Origin: JAFGNB01 sp050304135
Lineage (GTDB): Bacteria > Fibrobacterota > Chitinivibrionia > Chitinivibrionales > Chitinispirillaceae
Assembly: GCA_050304135.1 (NCBI GenBank)
Contig: JBNLDC010000064.1
Location: forward strand, 1-64,000
DNA: 64,000 bases
Reading direction: 5' to 3'
The notes beneath the pieces are model-generated. The model did not search any database. It was given only the letters and a program-made list of their open reading frames with translations, and had not been told where the DNA came from. Shown here piece by piece: positions 22,984 through 32,415 of this stretch. Made by a program: the position numbers and the translations under genes. Each line of letters opens with the position of its first letter. Position 1 is the stretch's first letter.

Positions 22984-24867
22984 ATGGAACAAACTGACAG
23001 GAAGTCCCCACATTCATTGGTCGGCAGTATTCCATTCGCAGGGATTATCATTCTGGTAGTGATACTTGCCGGACTGGTTGTCGATGCGACCAATGTTGAG
23101 AGCAGCACCTTCTACGAAGACATCATCCGACAGGACGAGGTCGCCAACAAAATCCATCAGAACTATGTGGAAGAGATCTCTTCAAAGGATCTTATCGATA
23201 ACGGCATCAAAGGGATGCTCAGAATCCTCGATCCGCATACCAGCTACTTTGAAGCAAAGCAGTACGAGGAACTGAAAATCCATACCGAAGGAAAATTCGG
23301 TGGTCTCGGGATTCAGATTTCAATCCGCGACAAAGTGCTTACCGTTATGACTCCCATTGCCGGTACTCCGGCAGCCCGTGCCGGAATACAGTCCGGTGAT
23401 CAGATCGTAAAAATCGAGGGGAAGTCGACCGCCGGTATCACGATCGACAACGCGGTTAAAAAACTGCGTGGTGCTCCCGACACCAAAATCACCATCACTA
23501 TCAGGCGCAAAGGCGAAGCCAAAGATCTTGACTACACGATAACCCGCCAAATTATTCATATCAAGTCGGTTCCGTTCGCCGGTGTCATCGGCGACAGTAT
23601 CGGGTATGTGCAGTTGCAGACCTTCTCGCAGGATGCGGGCGAAGAGGTTGAAAAGGCGATTGTTGAACTGACGAAAAAAGGGATCAAGGGACTGGTTTTC
23701 GATCTGCGTCATAATCCCGGCGGGCTCCTGCCGCAGGCGATCGAAGTCGCCGAAAAGTTTCTCCCTCGTAAATCTCTGATCGTTTCCACCCGCGGAAGGG
23801 TTCGTGGTCAGAACCGGGAAAACTGGTCCGGCGCTCAGCCGGTATATCCGATTGATCTTCCTCTGGCGGTGCTGGTTGATTACGCCAGCGCGAGCGCCTC
23901 TGAGATTGTCTCGGGGGCAATTCAGGATTATGACCGTGGAATTATCGTCGGCGACACCACCTTCGGTAAAGGATCGGTGCAGAGTATTCTGCCGCTCGAC
24001 GCGACGCATCACCTCAAGTTGACAACTGCGTTTTACTACACACCCTCCGGACGCTGTATCAATCGTCCCGAAAATGCGATAAGGGGGGTGGAAAACAATA
24101 ATGCCGATGATGACGGAGAGGCCGACGACGAAAACGGTAAAAAATCATCAAAGATCGATACCACCACCTACCTTACGAAAAACGGACGGATCGTTCACGG
24201 CAGCGGCGGTATTATTCCCGATACGATAGTTGAGCGGAACCTGCTGAGTCTTCCATTACGGTCACTGTTCGGTCGTGATGTCTTTTTCCGGTTCGCCAAT
24301 ATCGAATACCCGAAGATGAAAAAACGTAAAGTGAAAATCACCAAAGAATACACCGTGGATAAAAAGACGCTTGATGCGTTTTATGCCTACCTTGATTCCA
24401 TCAAGTTCGAGTATCAGAGCCTTGCGCAGCTTCGGTTTACGGAATTCAAATTCTCCGCGGGACTCAAGGATACCGTCGACAGTGCCGGGAATCCGGTCAA
24501 GCTCTATCCTGAACTGCCGAACTGGCAGGATGACGAAAAACAGGAACTTTCGAAGTTGACCGGTCGGATTGATTCACTTCTGCGCACGGAAAGCAAACGT
24601 GCTCTCGCCGACAATGGAGACGAGATCAAAAAGTATCTTCGCGAAGCACTGTTGATACGTGTATTCGGTCAGGACAACAATACCGTATACCGCGAGAAGC
24701 TCTCCGATGATCCGCAGCTCAAGGCGGCGCTTTCGTTGCTTGCCAATAAGGAACAGTACGCCGCACTGCTGCAGCCGGTGACTCACGAGAAGGCTTCCGC
24801 AGCCGGGGCGGAAAAGAAATCCGAGAAAAAGACCGGAAAAAATACTGAAAAGAAAAAGACCAAATAG
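22984..24867 (+). CDS. C-terminal processing peptidase, S41 family (CtpA/Prc type)
   Basis: Protein of 627 residues, a periplasmic serine protease with a membrane anchor. The N-terminal helix is SIPFAGIIILVVILAGLVV. A PDZ domain follows at about 90-180 (GLGIQISIRDKVLTVMTPI, then AGIQSGDQIVKIEGKS), and the S41 catalytic domain contains GLVFDLRHNPGGLLPQA. The Ser of YASASASEIVSGA (near residue 301) and the Lys of TTFGKGSVQ (near 327) form the expected Ser-Lys dyad. The C-terminal 200 residues are helical and charged, ending in a Lys/Glu-rich tail, longer than in small CtpA enzymes. It probably trims envelope proteins or peptidoglycan hydrolases. The ATG at 22984 follows AGGAG; an in-frame GTG two codons earlier overlaps that site. 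Confidence 0.92.
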   Translation: MEQTDRKSPHSLVGSIPFAGIIILVVILAGLVVDATNVESSTFYEDIIRQDEVANKIHQNYVEEISSKDLIDNGIKGMLRILDPHTSYFEAKQYEELKIHTEGKFGGLGIQISIRDKVLTVMTPIAGTPAARAGIQSGDQIVKIEGKSTAGITIDNAVKKLRGAPDTKITITIRRKGEAKDLDYTITRQIIHIKSVPFAGVIGDSIGYVQLQTFSQDAGEEVEKAIVELTKKGIKGLVFDLRHNPGGLLPQAIEVAEKFLPRKSLIVSTRGRVRGQNRENWSGAQPVYPIDLPLAVLVDYASASASEIVSGAIQDYDRGIIVGDTTFGKGSVQSILPLDATHHLKLTTAFYYTPSGRCINRPENAIRGVENNNADDDGEADDENGKKSSKIDTTTYLTKNGRIVHGSGGIIPDTIVERNLLSLPLRSLFGRDVFFRFANIEYPKMKKRKVKITKEYTVDKKTLDAFYAYLDSIKFEYQSLAQLRFTEFKFSAGLKDTVDSAGNPVKLYPELPNWQDDEKQELSKLTGRIDSLLRTESKRALADNGDEIKKYLREALLIRVFGQDNNTVYREKLSDDPQLKAALSLLANKEQYAALLQPVTHEKASAAGAEKKSEKKTGKNTEKKKTK

Positions 24868-24885
24868 GGGTGCATACTACCGGTT

Positions 24886-24923
24886 GGTACAGGCAGTCTG
24901 ATTATTACCATACTGCCTGTGCC
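24886..24923 (+). terminator. Hairpin between the protease and chaperone genes
   Basis: GGTACAGGCAGT (24886-24897) pairs with ACTGCCTGTGCC (24912-24923) over 12 bp with one wobble pair and a 14-base loop. No U-run follows, so it may be a weak terminator, a processing site or an attenuator. Confidence 0.4.
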
Positions 24924-24985
24924 GGAAACCGCATTGATACCTATATCATACCATTAACCGTCAGTCTGTCTGTCAGGGAGTATTT

Positions 24986-26827
24986 ATGATACATAAGATG
25001 AGAGAAATGGCACCGGTGATCATGCTCGTGATTCTGGTCTCATTCGTGGGGGGGACGATCTTCATGAACTGGGGAATGAATCTTACTGATCGTGGTCGCA
25101 AGGCGGTGACCGCCGGAAAGATAAACGGCAAAGAGGTACCGCTCAACCGGTTCGATCAGATGGTCAACGCCGAACGGCAGCGCATGCAGGAAGGTGGCAA
25201 GGAAGTACCGCCGCAGCAGTACCGGATGGTGCCGCAGCAGGTCTGGGAACGTGAAATCAACCGGATTCTGATGCAGGATGTTGTTAAAAAGATGAAACTT
25301 GATGCCTCTGCCGAAGAGGTGTTCAACTACATCAAAAGCAATCCGCTTCCCGGTATCGATACCGTGTCGGTATTTCAGACCGACGGTATATTCGACACCT
25401 CGAAATATGTGCAATTCCTCAATGATCCGCAGAATTACCAGCAGTATCGCTGGCTCCACGAAGTTGAATCGTACACCGCCAACACCATCGTTCCCGCTCA
25501 GAAACTTGAAACACTCCTTGGCGCCACGGCGCTCCCGACGCCCTCCGAGGCCGGGTTCCAGTACGAAAAAAAACAGCGTAAAGTGGTGTTTGAATACTGT
25601 AAAATAAAGAGTAGTGATTTCCCGGTTGATTCGTCGGCAGTGACTGATGCGATGATAAACAGCTATTATACCGCCCACCGGGACTCTTTCAAAACCGATG
25701 AGCAGGCGGATCTTTACTATGTGAAGTTCCCCAAAGAGGCTACCGCCGCCGATGAACAGTTTTACCGCCAGGAACTTCTTGATATGAAGAAGGAACGCAT
25801 CGAATCGGCTGAAACACCGCTCGCCGAGGCATTCGGTGATGAAGCGAAGATTGAGTCCGATGATGAAACCTCCGCCCAGCAGGGTGGAGATCTAGGCTGG
25901 TTTGCCCGCGGAGCGATGGTACCTGCTTTTGACTCGGTTGCGTTCTCGCAGGAAATCGGTACGGTCAGCGAACCCGTACGAACGACCTTCGGATGGCACT
26001 TGATCTATGTTGAAGCACGTGAGGAGAAAGACAGCGTACTGAAGGTACATGCCCGTCATATTCTACGGAAAATTTCGCCTACCATGGAAACGCTCGATAT
26101 GCTTGCCGAACACGCCGACAGTCTGCGCAGCAGAATGCTCGACGAGGAATTCGTGCAGGTAGCGAAAGCGGAAAAAGGAGTTGTCTTCGATTCGACCGGT
26201 CTCTATGAAAAAGGTGAGCCAATTCCCGGAATAGGTTATCTTTCCGGAGCGGGAAATTTCGCTTTCGGAGATCCTGATGTCTCCATATCCGAACGGTTGG
26301 AAAACAGCGATGCGATCTATCTTCTGACAGTGAAGCGCAAGGTCCCCAAAGGAACATTGCCGGTGGAAGACGCCCGTAAGTCAATCGTAGCAACGTTACG
26401 TGACTCGCTGCAGCTCGCCTCCGCCTGTGCCTATCTCGAAAAAATAAGTGCAGCTCTTCCCGATACCGCATCACTTGCCACCTACCAAACAATCGATTCA
26501 ACGGTTGTTTCCGGTGTTACCGATACCGTTTCCGGTTCAGAGTTCATAACGCATATCGGTTTTTCAACTCCGGTGGTGGCCAAAGCGCTTTACCTCCCGG
26601 AAGGTACCCGATCCGATGTGATAACCTATAAAGAAAACTGTTTCCTCATCCGGACACTCTGGAAGAGTGCTCCTGATTCGATTCCGGCCTTTGAATCACC
26701 GGATATGCTGCAAATCGCCACACAACTGCAGCAGCAGTCACGGCAGCAGATTTACTATCAGTGGTATCTGGATTATAAAAACAGGGCGAAAATCCAGAGT
26801 AATATCAACGATATTTATATGGACTAA
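24986..26827 (+). CDS. PpiD/SurA-like peptidyl-prolyl isomerase chaperone
   Basis: 613 residues, anchored in the inner membrane by one N-terminal helix (APVIMLVILVSFVGGTIFMN) with the bulk in the periplasm. The region after the helix (AVTAGKINGKEVPLNRFDQM, QVWEREINRILMQDVVKKM) matches the SurA_N-type chaperone domain of PpiD. A parvulin-type rotamase domain lies near residues 290-360 (GGDLGWFARGAMVPAFDSVA, RTTFGWHLIYVE), and a partial second one begins at VHARHILRKISP. PpiD proteins help proteins leaving SecYEG to fold, which suits the secA and protease neighbourhood. AGGGAG precedes the ATG. The length is close to E. coli PpiD (623). Confidence 0.88.
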   Translation: MIHKMREMAPVIMLVILVSFVGGTIFMNWGMNLTDRGRKAVTAGKINGKEVPLNRFDQMVNAERQRMQEGGKEVPPQQYRMVPQQVWEREINRILMQDVVKKMKLDASAEEVFNYIKSNPLPGIDTVSVFQTDGIFDTSKYVQFLNDPQNYQQYRWLHEVESYTANTIVPAQKLETLLGATALPTPSEAGFQYEKKQRKVVFEYCKIKSSDFPVDSSAVTDAMINSYYTAHRDSFKTDEQADLYYVKFPKEATAADEQFYRQELLDMKKERIESAETPLAEAFGDEAKIESDDETSAQQGGDLGWFARGAMVPAFDSVAFSQEIGTVSEPVRTTFGWHLIYVEAREEKDSVLKVHARHILRKISPTMETLDMLAEHADSLRSRMLDEEFVQVAKAEKGVVFDSTGLYEKGEPIPGIGYLSGAGNFAFGDPDVSISERLENSDAIYLLTVKRKVPKGTLPVEDARKSIVATLRDSLQLASACAYLEKISAALPDTASLATYQTIDSTVVSGVTDTVSGSEFITHIGFSTPVVAKALYLPEGTRSDVITYKENCFLIRTLWKSAPDSIPAFESPDMLQIATQLQQQSRQQIYYQWYLDYKNRAKIQSNINDIYMD

Positions 26828-26872
26828 ATCGATTTTCAATACCCTTTTTTCAATTCAACGAAGGAGCGTTTC

Positions 26873-28858
26873 ATGAGTGATAAACCAAATGAAGGAAGTA
26901 TGAAATCATTGATGCAGGAAACACGCAAGTTCCCGCCACCGGCGAGTGTGCAGTCAAACGCGTGGATCAGCTCGATGGAACAGTACGAAGAGATGTACAA
27001 GAAGTCAATTGACGATCCGGATGGATTCTGGCTTGAACATGCCAAATCCCTCGACTGGTTCACGTTCCCCAAAAAAGGTCTGGAATACACCTGGGATACC
27101 AAAGCCCGCAAAATTGAACATACCTGGTTCGCCGATGGTGAACTTAATGTCAGTGTCAACTGCCTCGACCGTCACCTCGGTACGCCGACCGCCAAAAAAC
27201 ACGCGCTCGTATGGCAGGGCGACAACGATGCCGACGTTGTTAAACTGACGTACGAAGAACTGCACAAAGAAGTCTGCAAATTCGCCAATGTTCTTAAAGA
27301 CCAGGGTGTAAAAAAAGGTGACCGTGTTGCCATTTACATGCCGATGGTTATTGAACTGGCAATCGCGATGCTCGCCTGTACCCGTATCGGTGCGATCCAC
27401 TCGATTATCTTCGGTGGTTTCAGCTCTGATGCAATCAAGGGTCGCGTGAATGATTCCGACTGTAAAGTGCTCGTTACCGCGAACGTTTCACGCCGCGGTG
27501 GAAAGTCGATTCCTCTGAAGAAAATTGCCGATGATGCACTTCCGGGTTGCCCGACCATCACCAGTGTTCTGGTTGTCAAGGTCGGTGCCGAAGATGCCTG
27601 CGTGATGCAGGACGGTCGCGACATCTGGTATCACGATGCTATGGCAAAAGCCAGTGAGGTCTGCGAACCCGAAAAAATGAATGCGGAAGATCCGCTGTTT
27701 ATTCTCTACACTTCCGGTTCAACCGGCAAACCCAAGGGTGTGGTGCATTCCACCGGTGGTTATCTGCTGTATGCGGCAATGACCCACAAATACGTTTTCA
27801 ACGTCCATGAAGATGATATGTACTGGTGTACCGCCGATATCGGCTGGGTAACCGGACATAGTTACATCACCTACGGACCGCTCGCCAACGGTGCCACGTC
27901 GATCATGTTCGAAGGTGTGCCGACCTATCCGGATGCCGGACGTTTCTGGCAGATCTGCGACAAGTTCGGTGTTACCGTTTTCTACACCGCACCGACTGCG
28001 ATTCGTGCACTGATGAGTTCCGGTCCTGATTTCCCGGCAAAATACAAACTCGACAAACTCCGGATTCTCGGGTCGGTGGGTGAGCCCATCAACCCTGAAG
28101 CATGGATGTGGTATTATGAAAATGTCGGTCACAAGAATTGTCCGATCGTTGACACCTGGTGGCAGACTGAAACCGGTGGTTTCATGATCACGCCGATCCC
28201 CGGATGTATGACTCTCAAACCGGGTTCCGCAAGCCGTCCGTTCTTTGGAGTAAAACCGCTCGTACTGCGCGACGACCGCTCCGAAGTTGACCGCAACGAA
28301 GGTGGAAAACTCTGTATCGAAAAACCGTGGCCCTCGATGATGCGTACCATGTGGGGTGACCACGACCGGTTCATCGACACCTATTTTACCATGTACAACG
28401 ACATCTATTTTGCCGGTGACGGTTGCCGTATCGATGAAGACGGTGACTTCTGGCTGATGGGTCGTATCGATGACGTGGTGAACGTTTCCGGTCACCGTAT
28501 CGGAACCGCCGAGGTCGAAAGTGCTCTGGTAAGCCATGCGAAAGTTGCCGAAGCGGCCGTAACGCCGATTCCGCACGAGATCAAGGGTCAGGGGCTGTAT
28601 GCCTACGTGACGCTGGTTTCCGGTATTGAGGAGAGTGATGAACTCAAGAAAGAACTCGTGCAGCACGTCCGCAAAGAGATCGGTCCGATTGCGACTCCGG
28701 AAGCGATTCAGTTTGCTCCGGCACTGCCGAAAACACGGTCGGGAAAGATTATGCGTCGTATCCTCCGCAAGATTGCGGAAAAGGATACGGGTAATCTTGG
28801 TGACATCACCACACTCGCAGATCCGAGTGTGGTTGAACACTTGATCAAGAACCGATAA
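26873..28858 (+). CDS. acsA: Acetyl-CoA synthetase, AMP-forming
   Basis: 661 residues. It activates acetate with ATP and CoA through an acetyl-AMP intermediate. Motifs are the P-loop-like YTSGSTGKPKGVVHSTGGYL region (near residue 278), DTWWQTETGGFM, and the C-terminal PKTRSGKIMRRILRK, whose Lys (near 622) is the residue reversibly acetylated to switch the enzyme off in other bacteria. The N-terminal ACS domain is complete (IDDPDGFWLEHAKSLDWFTF). AAGGAG lies upstream of the ATG. It is followed by a strong terminator. Candidate acetylation and deacetylation proteins are encoded within 10 kb, suggesting post-translational control. Codon use is high-GC and regular, consistent with a well-expressed gene. 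Confidence 0.97.
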   Translation: MSDKPNEGSMKSLMQETRKFPPPASVQSNAWISSMEQYEEMYKKSIDDPDGFWLEHAKSLDWFTFPKKGLEYTWDTKARKIEHTWFADGELNVSVNCLDRHLGTPTAKKHALVWQGDNDADVVKLTYEELHKEVCKFANVLKDQGVKKGDRVAIYMPMVIELAIAMLACTRIGAIHSIIFGGFSSDAIKGRVNDSDCKVLVTANVSRRGGKSIPLKKIADDALPGCPTITSVLVVKVGAEDACVMQDGRDIWYHDAMAKASEVCEPEKMNAEDPLFILYTSGSTGKPKGVVHSTGGYLLYAAMTHKYVFNVHEDDMYWCTADIGWVTGHSYITYGPLANGATSIMFEGVPTYPDAGRFWQICDKFGVTVFYTAPTAIRALMSSGPDFPAKYKLDKLRILGSVGEPINPEAWMWYYENVGHKNCPIVDTWWQTETGGFMITPIPGCMTLKPGSASRPFFGVKPLVLRDDRSEVDRNEGGKLCIEKPWPSMMRTMWGDHDRFIDTYFTMYNDIYFAGDGCRIDEDGDFWLMGRIDDVVNVSGHRIGTAEVESALVSHAKVAEAAVTPIPHEIKGQGLYAYVTLVSGIEESDELKKELVQHVRKEIGPIATPEAIQFAPALPKTRSGKIMRRILRKIAEKDTGNLGDITTLADPSVVEHLIKNR

Positions 28859-28871
28859 ACTGCTACGAAGG

Positions 28872-28898
28872 GGCCCCGCGAAAGCGGGGCCTTTTTTC
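28872..28898 (+). terminator. Rho-independent terminator of acsA
   Basis: GGCCCCGC (28872-28879 region) pairs with GCGGGGCC across a GAAA-type loop and is followed by a run of six T. It lies 13 bases after the acsA stop codon. Confidence 0.9.
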
Positions 28899-28953
28899 TT
28901 CAGGTAGACAACATTTCTTTCAAAACCTCATTATACAGTATCAAGGAGTATGT

Positions 28954-30276
28954 ATGGCTGAACAGAAGGTTATGAATCGGTGGCTCGTGGTTGTTGGTGC
29001 CATCCTTGTACAACTCTGTCTTGGTGCCATCTACGCGTGGAGCGTTTTCACCAAGAAACTGACCGTCGCTATTGCCGATGGTGGTATTTACGGATTTACT
29101 GCAACGCAGACCGCATGGGTATTCTCGGCAGGCCTTGCATCGTTTGCGCTTGTAATGGTACTGGTTGGTCCCTGGGCAAAAAAGCAACCGAAAAAAGCGA
29201 CCATGCTCGGAGGGATTGTTCTCGGTATCGGATATATCCTCGGTGGACTTCTGGGAAAATCCTTTCTGATGCAGTTTATCTGTATCGGTCTTATCGGTGG
29301 TGCCGGAATCGGAATCGCTTATGTAGTACCGATTGCGGTCGGCGTAAAGTGGTTTCCGGATAAAAAAGGGATGATTGCAGGACTTGGGGTTGCCGGTTTC
29401 GGATTCGGCGCGACGCTTTGGGTTAAACTTGCCGGCAGCTGGTTCGGCGGGCTGCTCAACACGGTTTCACTGTTCGGCCTTCCGGGCGTACAGAGTGTGT
29501 TTATCATCTATGGAATTGTTTTTCTTATTGTAGTACTCATCGGCAGCACCGTGATGATCGATCCTCCTGAAGGGTACAAACCTGCAGGCTGGAATCCTCC
29601 GGAAGCGGCAGGCGGTGGCTCGGCAGTAGGAACTGTCGATCTGACCAGTAAAGAAATGCTCCGCACCCCGCAGTACTTTATGCTGCTTTTCATGTTTATC
29701 GGAAGTGCACTGGCCGGTCTTATGGTTATTTACTGTATACGTCTGTTCGGTATTGATGCACTGCAGGCAACCGGTGTAGCAAAAGATGCCGAGGTCGCCG
29801 GCAAAATCGCCGGAACCGCCATGGCACTCTATGCAATTTTCAACGGACTCGGACGAATCGTCTGGGGTACTGTTTCCGATAAAATCGGACGTAAAATGGC
29901 GCTGTTTGCAATGTGTCTGATTCAGGGGATCATAATGATGGTTTTTCTGAAAATGGGTGGTTCGGAGATTGGACTCATTGTTGGTGCCTGTATTATCGGT
30001 TTTAATTTTGGTGGAAACTTCGCTCTGTTCCCGACCGCAACCGCCGATTTCTTTGGCGCGAAGAACCTCGGACCCAACTATGGATGGGTGTTTCTGGCCT
30101 ATGGAGTTGCCGGTATCGCCGGACCGCAGGTTGCCGGTTTGTTCAAGGATGCGGCCGCGAAATCTGGTGCCGGTGTTGCGGCATGGTCTACACCGTTCAT
30201 CATTGCAGGTGTATCTTGTCTGATCGCGGCAGCTATCGCTCTCGCGCTCAAGGCGCCGTCAAAAAAGGCTGCATAA
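28954..30276 (+). CDS. MFS transporter of the OFA (oxalate/formate antiporter) family
   Basis: 440 residues with about twelve membrane helices, typical of the major facilitator superfamily. The N-terminus WLVVVGAILVQLCLGAIYAW, followed by SVFTKKL, is the OFA signature, and the conserved blocks GIGIAYVVPIAVGVKWFPDK, KGMIAGLGVAGFGFG and GRIVWGTVSDKIGRKMAL fit the family. OFA proteins exchange or import small monocarboxylates and dicarboxylates (oxalate/formate, lactate, pyruvate and others). The substrate is not fixed by sequence, but the position after acsA makes acetate or a related acid plausible. AAGGAG precedes the ATG. The beta-carbonic anhydrase gene begins four bases after the stop, so the two are co-transcribed. 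Confidence 0.88.
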   Translation: MAEQKVMNRWLVVVGAILVQLCLGAIYAWSVFTKKLTVAIADGGIYGFTATQTAWVFSAGLASFALVMVLVGPWAKKQPKKATMLGGIVLGIGYILGGLLGKSFLMQFICIGLIGGAGIGIAYVVPIAVGVKWFPDKKGMIAGLGVAGFGFGATLWVKLAGSWFGGLLNTVSLFGLPGVQSVFIIYGIVFLIVVLIGSTVMIDPPEGYKPAGWNPPEAAGGGSAVGTVDLTSKEMLRTPQYFMLLFMFIGSALAGLMVIYCIRLFGIDALQATGVAKDAEVAGKIAGTAMALYAIFNGLGRIVWGTVSDKIGRKMALFAMCLIQGIIMMVFLKMGGSEIGLIVGACIIGFNFGGNFALFPTATADFFGAKNLGPNYGWVFLAYGVAGIAGPQVAGLFKDAAAKSGAGVAAWSTPFIIAGVSCLIAAAIALALKAPSKKAA

Positions 30277-30279
30277 ACA

Positions 30280-30861
30280 ATGAGTAATTCCGCTAAGGAA
30301 GTACTGGATCAATTGCTTGAAGGGAACCGGCGATTCGCCGGTTCCTCACTGTTGCATCCGCATCAGGATACCGCTCGACGTTCTGAGTGCAGTACCGGTC
30401 AGAAACCCGTTGCCGCCGTGCTCGGGTGTGCTGATTCGCGCGTACCGCCGGAAGTGCTGTTCGACTGCGGAATCGGTGATCTTTTTATAATCAGGAACGC
30501 CGGAACGGTGCTTGATGATTCTTCGGTCGCGAGTATTGAATATGCGGTCGATCATCTCAAGGTACCACTGCTTATGGTGCTGGGACACACCTCCTGCGGT
30601 GCGGTTACCGCTGCGGTAAAAGGTGTTGAAGCACCCGGTGCGCTCGGCAGGGTACTCGGTTCCATCAGGGGGAAGTGTGCTCACGATGAACATGAGTTGA
30701 ATGGCGTAGCGATCGATGCTGTCATTAATCAGTATACTGCAACGATTGCGGCAGAGGTGCGTACCGCTTCTGCGATCGTGGAACGTGCTGCCGCAAACGG
30801 ATCCTGCACGATCGTTGCAGCCTGCTACTCGCTTGTCGACGGCCTGGTGACGGTACTGTAG
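30280..30861 (+). CDS. Beta-class carbonic anhydrase
   Basis: 193 residues. It interconverts CO2 and bicarbonate with zinc. The zinc ligands are the Cys of GCADSRVPPE (near residue 50) and the His and Cys of GHTSCGAV (near 101-104), with the Asp-Arg dyad of the first motif, as in beta-carbonic anhydrases. NAGTVLDDSSVASIEYAV is also conserved. The length is at the short end for the class. It lies three bases after the OFA transporter gene with no separate ribosome binding site visible, so translation is probably coupled. A role in supplying bicarbonate or buffering carboxylate transport is an inference from the neighbour. Confidence 0.92.
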   Translation: MSNSAKEVLDQLLEGNRRFAGSSLLHPHQDTARRSECSTGQKPVAAVLGCADSRVPPEVLFDCGIGDLFIIRNAGTVLDDSSVASIEYAVDHLKVPLLMVLGHTSCGAVTAAVKGVEAPGALGRVLGSIRGKCAHDEHELNGVAIDAVINQYTATIAAEVRTASAIVERAAANGSCTIVAACYSLVDGLVTVL

Positions 30862-30891
30862 GTGCATTCCTTTTTGTCTACTGTTCTTTAA

Positions 30892-30988
30892 CCTCCCCCG
30901 GCCTTCGGCCACCCCCTCGAAGAGGGGGACAGAATCACCGGCCGGTTTTATCCCCCTCACTGAGGGGGGGGGCGAAGGCCGGGGGAGG
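30892..30988. repeat. REP-like inverted repeat
   Basis: CCTCCCCCGGCCTTCG (30892-30907) is the exact complement of 30973-30988. The interior holds a second complementary pair of C-rich and G-rich runs (ACCCCCTC, then CCCCCTCACTGAGGGGGG). It fills most of the gap between two convergent genes and could also block transcription in both directions. Confidence 0.65.
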
Positions 30989-31024
30989 ATCCTATAGGTG
31001 CCTCCCCGAAGGCTTACTTCACTC

Positions 31025-32152
31025 TCAAATTCCGTGCAGCGGAAACACCTTTTCCCGAATTGTATCCACTGACTCCTGCAGTTGCGCATCAATGGCCTTT
31101 TTCTCTTCGCCGCGGGCGTAGCTGCGCATATCACGCAATCCCCCGTGCCATTCGGCATTGCCGAGGAACATACCTCCCATACCGATGGTAAGGTCTGATT
31201 CCGTTGCGACACCGCAGATGGTCTGCCAGCAGAGCGCCCAGCCTCTTGCCGCCGCATCGGGGTTGTACCCCCCACCGCCAACGGCAAGAACCGGTACCCC
31301 GGGAGTACTGATGTACGGAAGTACATCGGCTATTGCATTGTTGGTCATACTCAGATGGGTGAGTGGATCGACCGAAAGAATATCCATACCGATTTCAAGT
31401 ACAATGACATCAGGTTTGAATGCGCCAATCAACGGCGGTACCACTTGCGGAAAAATCTTCGTATAGGCATCATCATCGGTACCGGCCGGAAGTGACAGGT
31501 TCACGTTATAACCTCTGCCGTCGCCTTCGCCGATTTCATCTTCATATCCCCCCCAGGGAAACAGCGTTTTGCCGCTTTCATGCAGCGAAACGGTACATAC
31601 GCGGGGATCATTGTAGAAAGCCGTCTGGGTGCCGTTGCCGTGGTGGGCATCAAGGTCCAGGCAGAATACCCGTTTGCCGGCATTTGCCAATGTCTTGCAC
31701 GCGAGTACCACATCATTTATATAGCAGAAACCGCCGGCTTTATCTGCATACGCGTGGTGATATCCTCCGGAGGGATTGAAACAGTAATGGGTGTCGCCAC
31801 TGATAATAAGTTCCGCAGCGCTGATGGAGGCACCCGCAGCAAGGCATGCATACGGGTAGAGATCGTGAAACACCGGTGTATCAGCGGTTCCGAGACCGTA
31901 GAAGAGATCGTCAGCGGTAAATGCGCCCCCTGAAACCCGTTCAAGAATTCCAAGGTACTCTTCGGTGTGAAATTGCAGCAGCTCCTCTTTCGTTGCCGGT
32001 CGGGGTGTGATAACGGAAAAAAAACGGTCATCGTTCGAAGCGAGAATCCGGAGCATTTCGGGAGCCCGTTCAGTTTTGAACGGACAGTCTTCTGGATAGT
32101 GGTAGGCTGCCAATTCCGGTGAATGCAGAATCGCAGCCTTCTGCGTAGCCAT
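31025..32152 (-). CDS. Histone deacetylase family protein (AcuC-like)
   Basis: 375 residues, with the class I/II deacetylase fold that removes acetyl groups from lysines or polyamines using zinc. Characteristic parts are the active-site His region GGYHHAYADKAGGFCYINDV, zinc ligands in FCLDLDAHHGNGTQTAFYND, and LALEIGMD-type strand VIVLEIGMDILSVDPL followed by VLAVGGGGYNPDAAARGWAL. It is closest in kind to AcuC, which deacetylates and so reactivates acetyl-CoA synthetase in Bacillus. The ATG has GGAG six bases upstream. It is transcribed against its neighbours, between the acsA/OFA/carbonic anhydrase unit and the ADP-forming synthetase unit. An acetylpolyamine deacetylase role cannot be excluded. 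Confidence 0.85.
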   Translation of the reverse strand: MATQKAAILHSPELAAYHYPEDCPFKTERAPEMLRILASNDDRFFSVITPRPATKEELLQFHTEEYLGILERVSGGAFTADDLFYGLGTADTPVFHDLYPYACLAAGASISAAELIISGDTHYCFNPSGGYHHAYADKAGGFCYINDVVLACKTLANAGKRVFCLDLDAHHGNGTQTAFYNDPRVCTVSLHESGKTLFPWGGYEDEIGEGDGRGYNVNLSLPAGTDDDAYTKIFPQVVPPLIGAFKPDVIVLEIGMDILSVDPLTHLSMTNNAIADVLPYISTPGVPVLAVGGGGYNPDAAARGWALCWQTICGVATESDLTIGMGGMFLGNAEWHGGLRDMRSYARGEEKKAIDAQLQESVDTIREKVFPLHGI

Positions 32153-32415
32153 AGCATCTCCATAAATTCATAGGGTTAGGATTTGTTTACAATGGTGATG
32201 AACTTGGCAGGGGAATTCATTGCATTGTAACCGGTAATAAATAAATTTACGTTTCGGCCGGCTGTCGTGCCGATACTTTTTTACCGAATAACTGTTTAAC
32301 AAATAATATTACGAGGATTGGACCGGTTTTTGCTGAATACTGCAGCTGCACAATGTATTTTTATATGTTTTTTCAGGTATGATTCCGATAGTATCGAAAG
32401 GAAAGGAGAAGCCCG

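Noticed and set aside
30892..30988. A CRISPR array or tandem repeats in the C/G-rich gap
   Set aside because: It is one inverted repeat with a single interior, not a set of spaced direct repeats.
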